A DNA stretch of 7,566 nucleotides from the NCBI GenBank assembly GCA_964589725.1, contig CAZPUJ010000572.1, positions 1 through 7,566 on the forward strand, read 5' to 3'. Below are positions 6,139-7,566 of this stretch, one piece after another. This stretch comes from CAYSHJ01 sp964589725. Its GTDB lineage: Bacteria > Planctomycetota > Planctomycetia > Planctomycetales > Planctomycetaceae. The notes under the pieces were generated by a model that made no database searches, was not told the origin of the DNA, and saw only the letters and a list, made by a program, of their open reading frames with translations. Positions within the stretch are counted from its first letter, which is position 1. Every line of letters starts with the position of its first letter. The position numbers and the translations under genes are program-made.

Positions 6139-6143
6139 TCGCC

Positions 6144-7433
6144 ATGTTGTGGAACTCGTGGTGGAACGTGTGGCCGGGTCGTTCGCTCCCGAATCGTCGT
6201 CGAGCGGTGAGTGGGTCGCCGCTGAAGCGATCGGCGGATGTCGCCGGTTCTTGGTCGAAGCAACGAATCGAATCGTTGGAAGACCGCGTGTTGCTATCTG
6301 CGGGTGACTTGGATCCCAGCTTCGGCACGAACGGCAGCGTGACGACGTCGTTTGGAGCATCCCCCGGTGGAGCCAATCATGTCGCGATTGATCCGAACGG
6401 CAGGATCATTGTGGTAGGGGCCACGGGAAGTGCACCAAACCGTGATTTCGCTGTGGCGCGCTATAACTCGGATGGTAGTTTGGACACCACCTTTGATGTT
6501 GATGGCCGATTAGCAATCCCGTTTGGGTTGAGTGACGACAGTGCAGCGAGCGTGGCCATCGACCAGAACGGCCAGATCGTTGTCGCAGGCTCTTCGTCCA
6601 ATACCGGCGGTAGCAACTATGATTTCGCCGTAGTGCGGCTCAATTCAGATGGATCGCTGGACCCCACTTTCGGCACCGGCGGCAAAACGACGACAGCGTT
6701 TGGAACGAGTGAGGATGTTGCCCGAGATGTGGTGATTGATCCGAGCGGAAAGATCGTCGTGTTGGGCTGGACCCGGAGTGCGAGTGGCGATGCTGTCGCA
6801 GATGATCTCGCAGTCGTGCGGTACAACGCAGATGGTTCGCTTGATACCACCTTCGGTACCGGCGGCAAAGTGAAAGCGGACCTTGGCACGAACAATGATA
6901 AACCGGCGGCGCTGGCGATTGACGGAAGCGGCAAGATTGTGATGGCAGCGACTATTGGCAGTTGGCCATTTGATGTCGCGGTCTCCCGCTTGAACTCGGA
7001 CGGTTCTGTAGACTCAAGTTTTGGCAATAACGGGATTCGGATCACCGACTTTGGATCAATCGAGGAGCATGCGTACGATATGGCGATTGATGAGGGCGAT
7101 AGGATTGTTGTGGTGGGATCTACCCGAACTGCGACCGGATTGGATTTTGCGGTAGCGCGATACACGACGGACGGTTCTTTGGACTCCGCCTTTGGCAATG
7201 GCGGCAAACTGACGACAGACCTCGGCGCAAGTGATATTGCGAAATGTGTCATCATTGATGCCGGCGCAAAAATCATTGTTGCGGGGTCAACCGGCGGCTC
7301 CTTAGACCGTGATTCTGTGGTGGTGCGCTACAACCCCGACGGCTCTCTGGACTCCACCTTCGGCAGTGGAGGCCAAATTACTACCAATATTTCGGGTGAA
7401 GCAACGGACGCAGTGATTGACGGACGAGCGTAA
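6144..7433 (+). CDS. LEPR-XLL delta-60 repeat surface/secreted protein, 429 aa, C-terminally truncated
   Basis: The N-terminus is Trp- and Arg-rich (MLWNSWWNVW, RRR at 18-20, KR at 28-29), leading to IESLEDRVLLSA (42-53), the planctomycete LEPR-XLL type motif found near the start of large exported proteins. From 54 on, the protein consists of delta-60 repeats of about 55-61 residues. The hallmark DGSLDxTFGxGGK occurs, with variation, at about 54-66, 110-122, 169-181, 230-242, 286-297, 343-355 and 399-411. Each repeat also has a VAIDxxGKIVVAG strand pair (for example 79-92, 137-149, 197-208). Such repeats are expected to fold as beta-propeller blades; no enzymatic site is visible. The last repeat stops at ATDAVIDGRA, exactly where GKIVVAG should follow, and no dockerin, PEP-CTERM or other sorting domain is present, so the 3' end appears lost. 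Function is probably extracellular or cell-surface; the ligand is unknown. Confidence 0.9.
   Translation: MLWNSWWNVWPGRSLPNRRRAVSGSPLKRSADVAGSWSKQRIESLEDRVLLSAGDLDPSFGTNGSVTTSFGASPGGANHVAIDPNGRIIVVGATGSAPNRDFAVARYNSDGSLDTTFDVDGRLAIPFGLSDDSAASVAIDQNGQIVVAGSSSNTGGSNYDFAVVRLNSDGSLDPTFGTGGKTTTAFGTSEDVARDVVIDPSGKIVVLGWTRSASGDAVADDLAVVRYNADGSLDTTFGTGGKVKADLGTNNDKPAALAIDGSGKIVMAATIGSWPFDVAVSRLNSDGSVDSSFGNNGIRITDFGSIEEHAYDMAIDEGDRIVVVGSTRTATGLDFAVARYTTDGSLDSAFGNGGKLTTDLGASDIAKCVIIDAGAKIIVAGSTGGSLDRDSVVVRYNPDGSLDSTFGSGGQITTNISGEATDAVIDGRA
6303..7433 (+). repeat. Delta-60 coding repeats (about 6.5 units)
   Basis: Degenerate direct repeats of roughly 165-185 nt. The best conserved core is GATGGxTCxxTGGA followed by CCACCTTCGGCAC-type sequence, visible near 6472, 6649, 6832, 7171 and 7339, with a more divergent copy near 7000. 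The 6649 and 6832 copies are nearly identical over about 35 nt, which could allow unequal recombination. Confidence 0.85.
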
Positions 7434-7448
7434 CCGGTCACCCGCCGA

Positions 7449-7566
7449 TCAGATCGCGATGAATTCGGGGGTATAGTTTTTCAACAGATGGCGATGAGGA
7501 TGAAGGCGCTCGAGGTCGGATTGTTGGTGATGTTTTTGGAAGGTTTCCCAGACGTGGGAGATTCGT
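7449..7566 (-). CDS. C-terminal end of an unidentified gene, cut by window edge
   Basis: A - strand frame enters from the right edge and ends at a TGA (7451-7449). Its visible 38 residues include ISHVWETFQKHHQQSDLERL and then HPHRHLLKNYTPEFIAI. This is basic, His-rich and protein-like. I do not recognise it. Its stop lies 15 nt from the stop of the delta-60 gene, which itself ends mid-repeat. A transposase whose gene ends close to the element boundary would fit that picture, but nothing in these residues identifies one. Confidence 0.5.
   Translation of the reverse strand, partial: RISHVWETFQKHHQQSDLERLHPHRHLLKNYTPEFIAI

Noticed and set aside
5838..6360. Two overlapping - strand open frames across the HNH 3' end and LEPR-XLL 5' region
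   Set aside because: They are Arg/Ser/Pro-rich, overlap two well-supported genes, and have no RBS or recognisable motifs.
6617..7276. A 219-codon open frame on the - strand
   Set aside because: It is the reverse shadow of the delta-60 repeats; its apparent Pro/Ser-rich repeats simply mirror the + strand repeat units.

Overview
The window looks like a chromosomal segment of a planctomycete (Planctomycetota), moderately GC-rich. Three things point there. The protein at 6144-7433 carries an N-terminal LEDRVLLSA motif, the LEPR-XLL type signature of planctomycete secreted or surface proteins, followed by delta-60 repeats. The secreted PQQ-type beta-propeller protein has the DWPxFxGP opening common in planctomycetes. 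The 63-residue lysine-rich protein begins SGPIVRTGTTPEFWKNW, which I recall as planctomycete-type. These assignments come from reading the sequence, not from a search.

Layout. Positions 1-273 hold the 3' end of a + strand reading frame open to the window edge, facing an unrecognised 208-aa gene on the - strand (960-334); a perfect 8-bp inverted repeat lies between them. After a divergent intergenic region (961-1186) comes the small basic protein (1187-1378), then a 510-aa polytopic membrane protein resembling DUF6798/GT-C-like proteins (1549-3081), which contains a tract of five 7-bp repeats. It is followed after 59 nt by the exported PQQ-like beta-propeller protein (3141-4658).

The interval 4659-5285 has no clear gene. 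It holds a possible small lipoprotein on the - strand (4916-4743), overlapped by a second protein-like frame, and a 28-codon ORF at 5098-5184 whose ribosome-binding site, start and first codons copy the beginning of the LEPR-XLL gene about 1 kb further on. Between the two copies sits a compact two-gene cassette: an 80-aa acidic helical protein (5286-5528) and an HNH endonuclease (5537-5953). The delta-60 protein (6144-7433) stops in the middle of a repeat. Just 15 nt later, a convergent - strand gene, of which only the last 38 codons are visible, runs off the right edge.

How the genes relate. The membrane protein and the propeller protein are co-directional and close, so may be co-transcribed, but nothing ties their functions together. 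The only convincing functional unit is the small protein plus HNH cassette, with 8 nt between the genes. The right half (about 4700-7566) looks rearranged: a duplicated gene start, an inserted cassette, a decayed small gene and an abruptly ended repeat protein.
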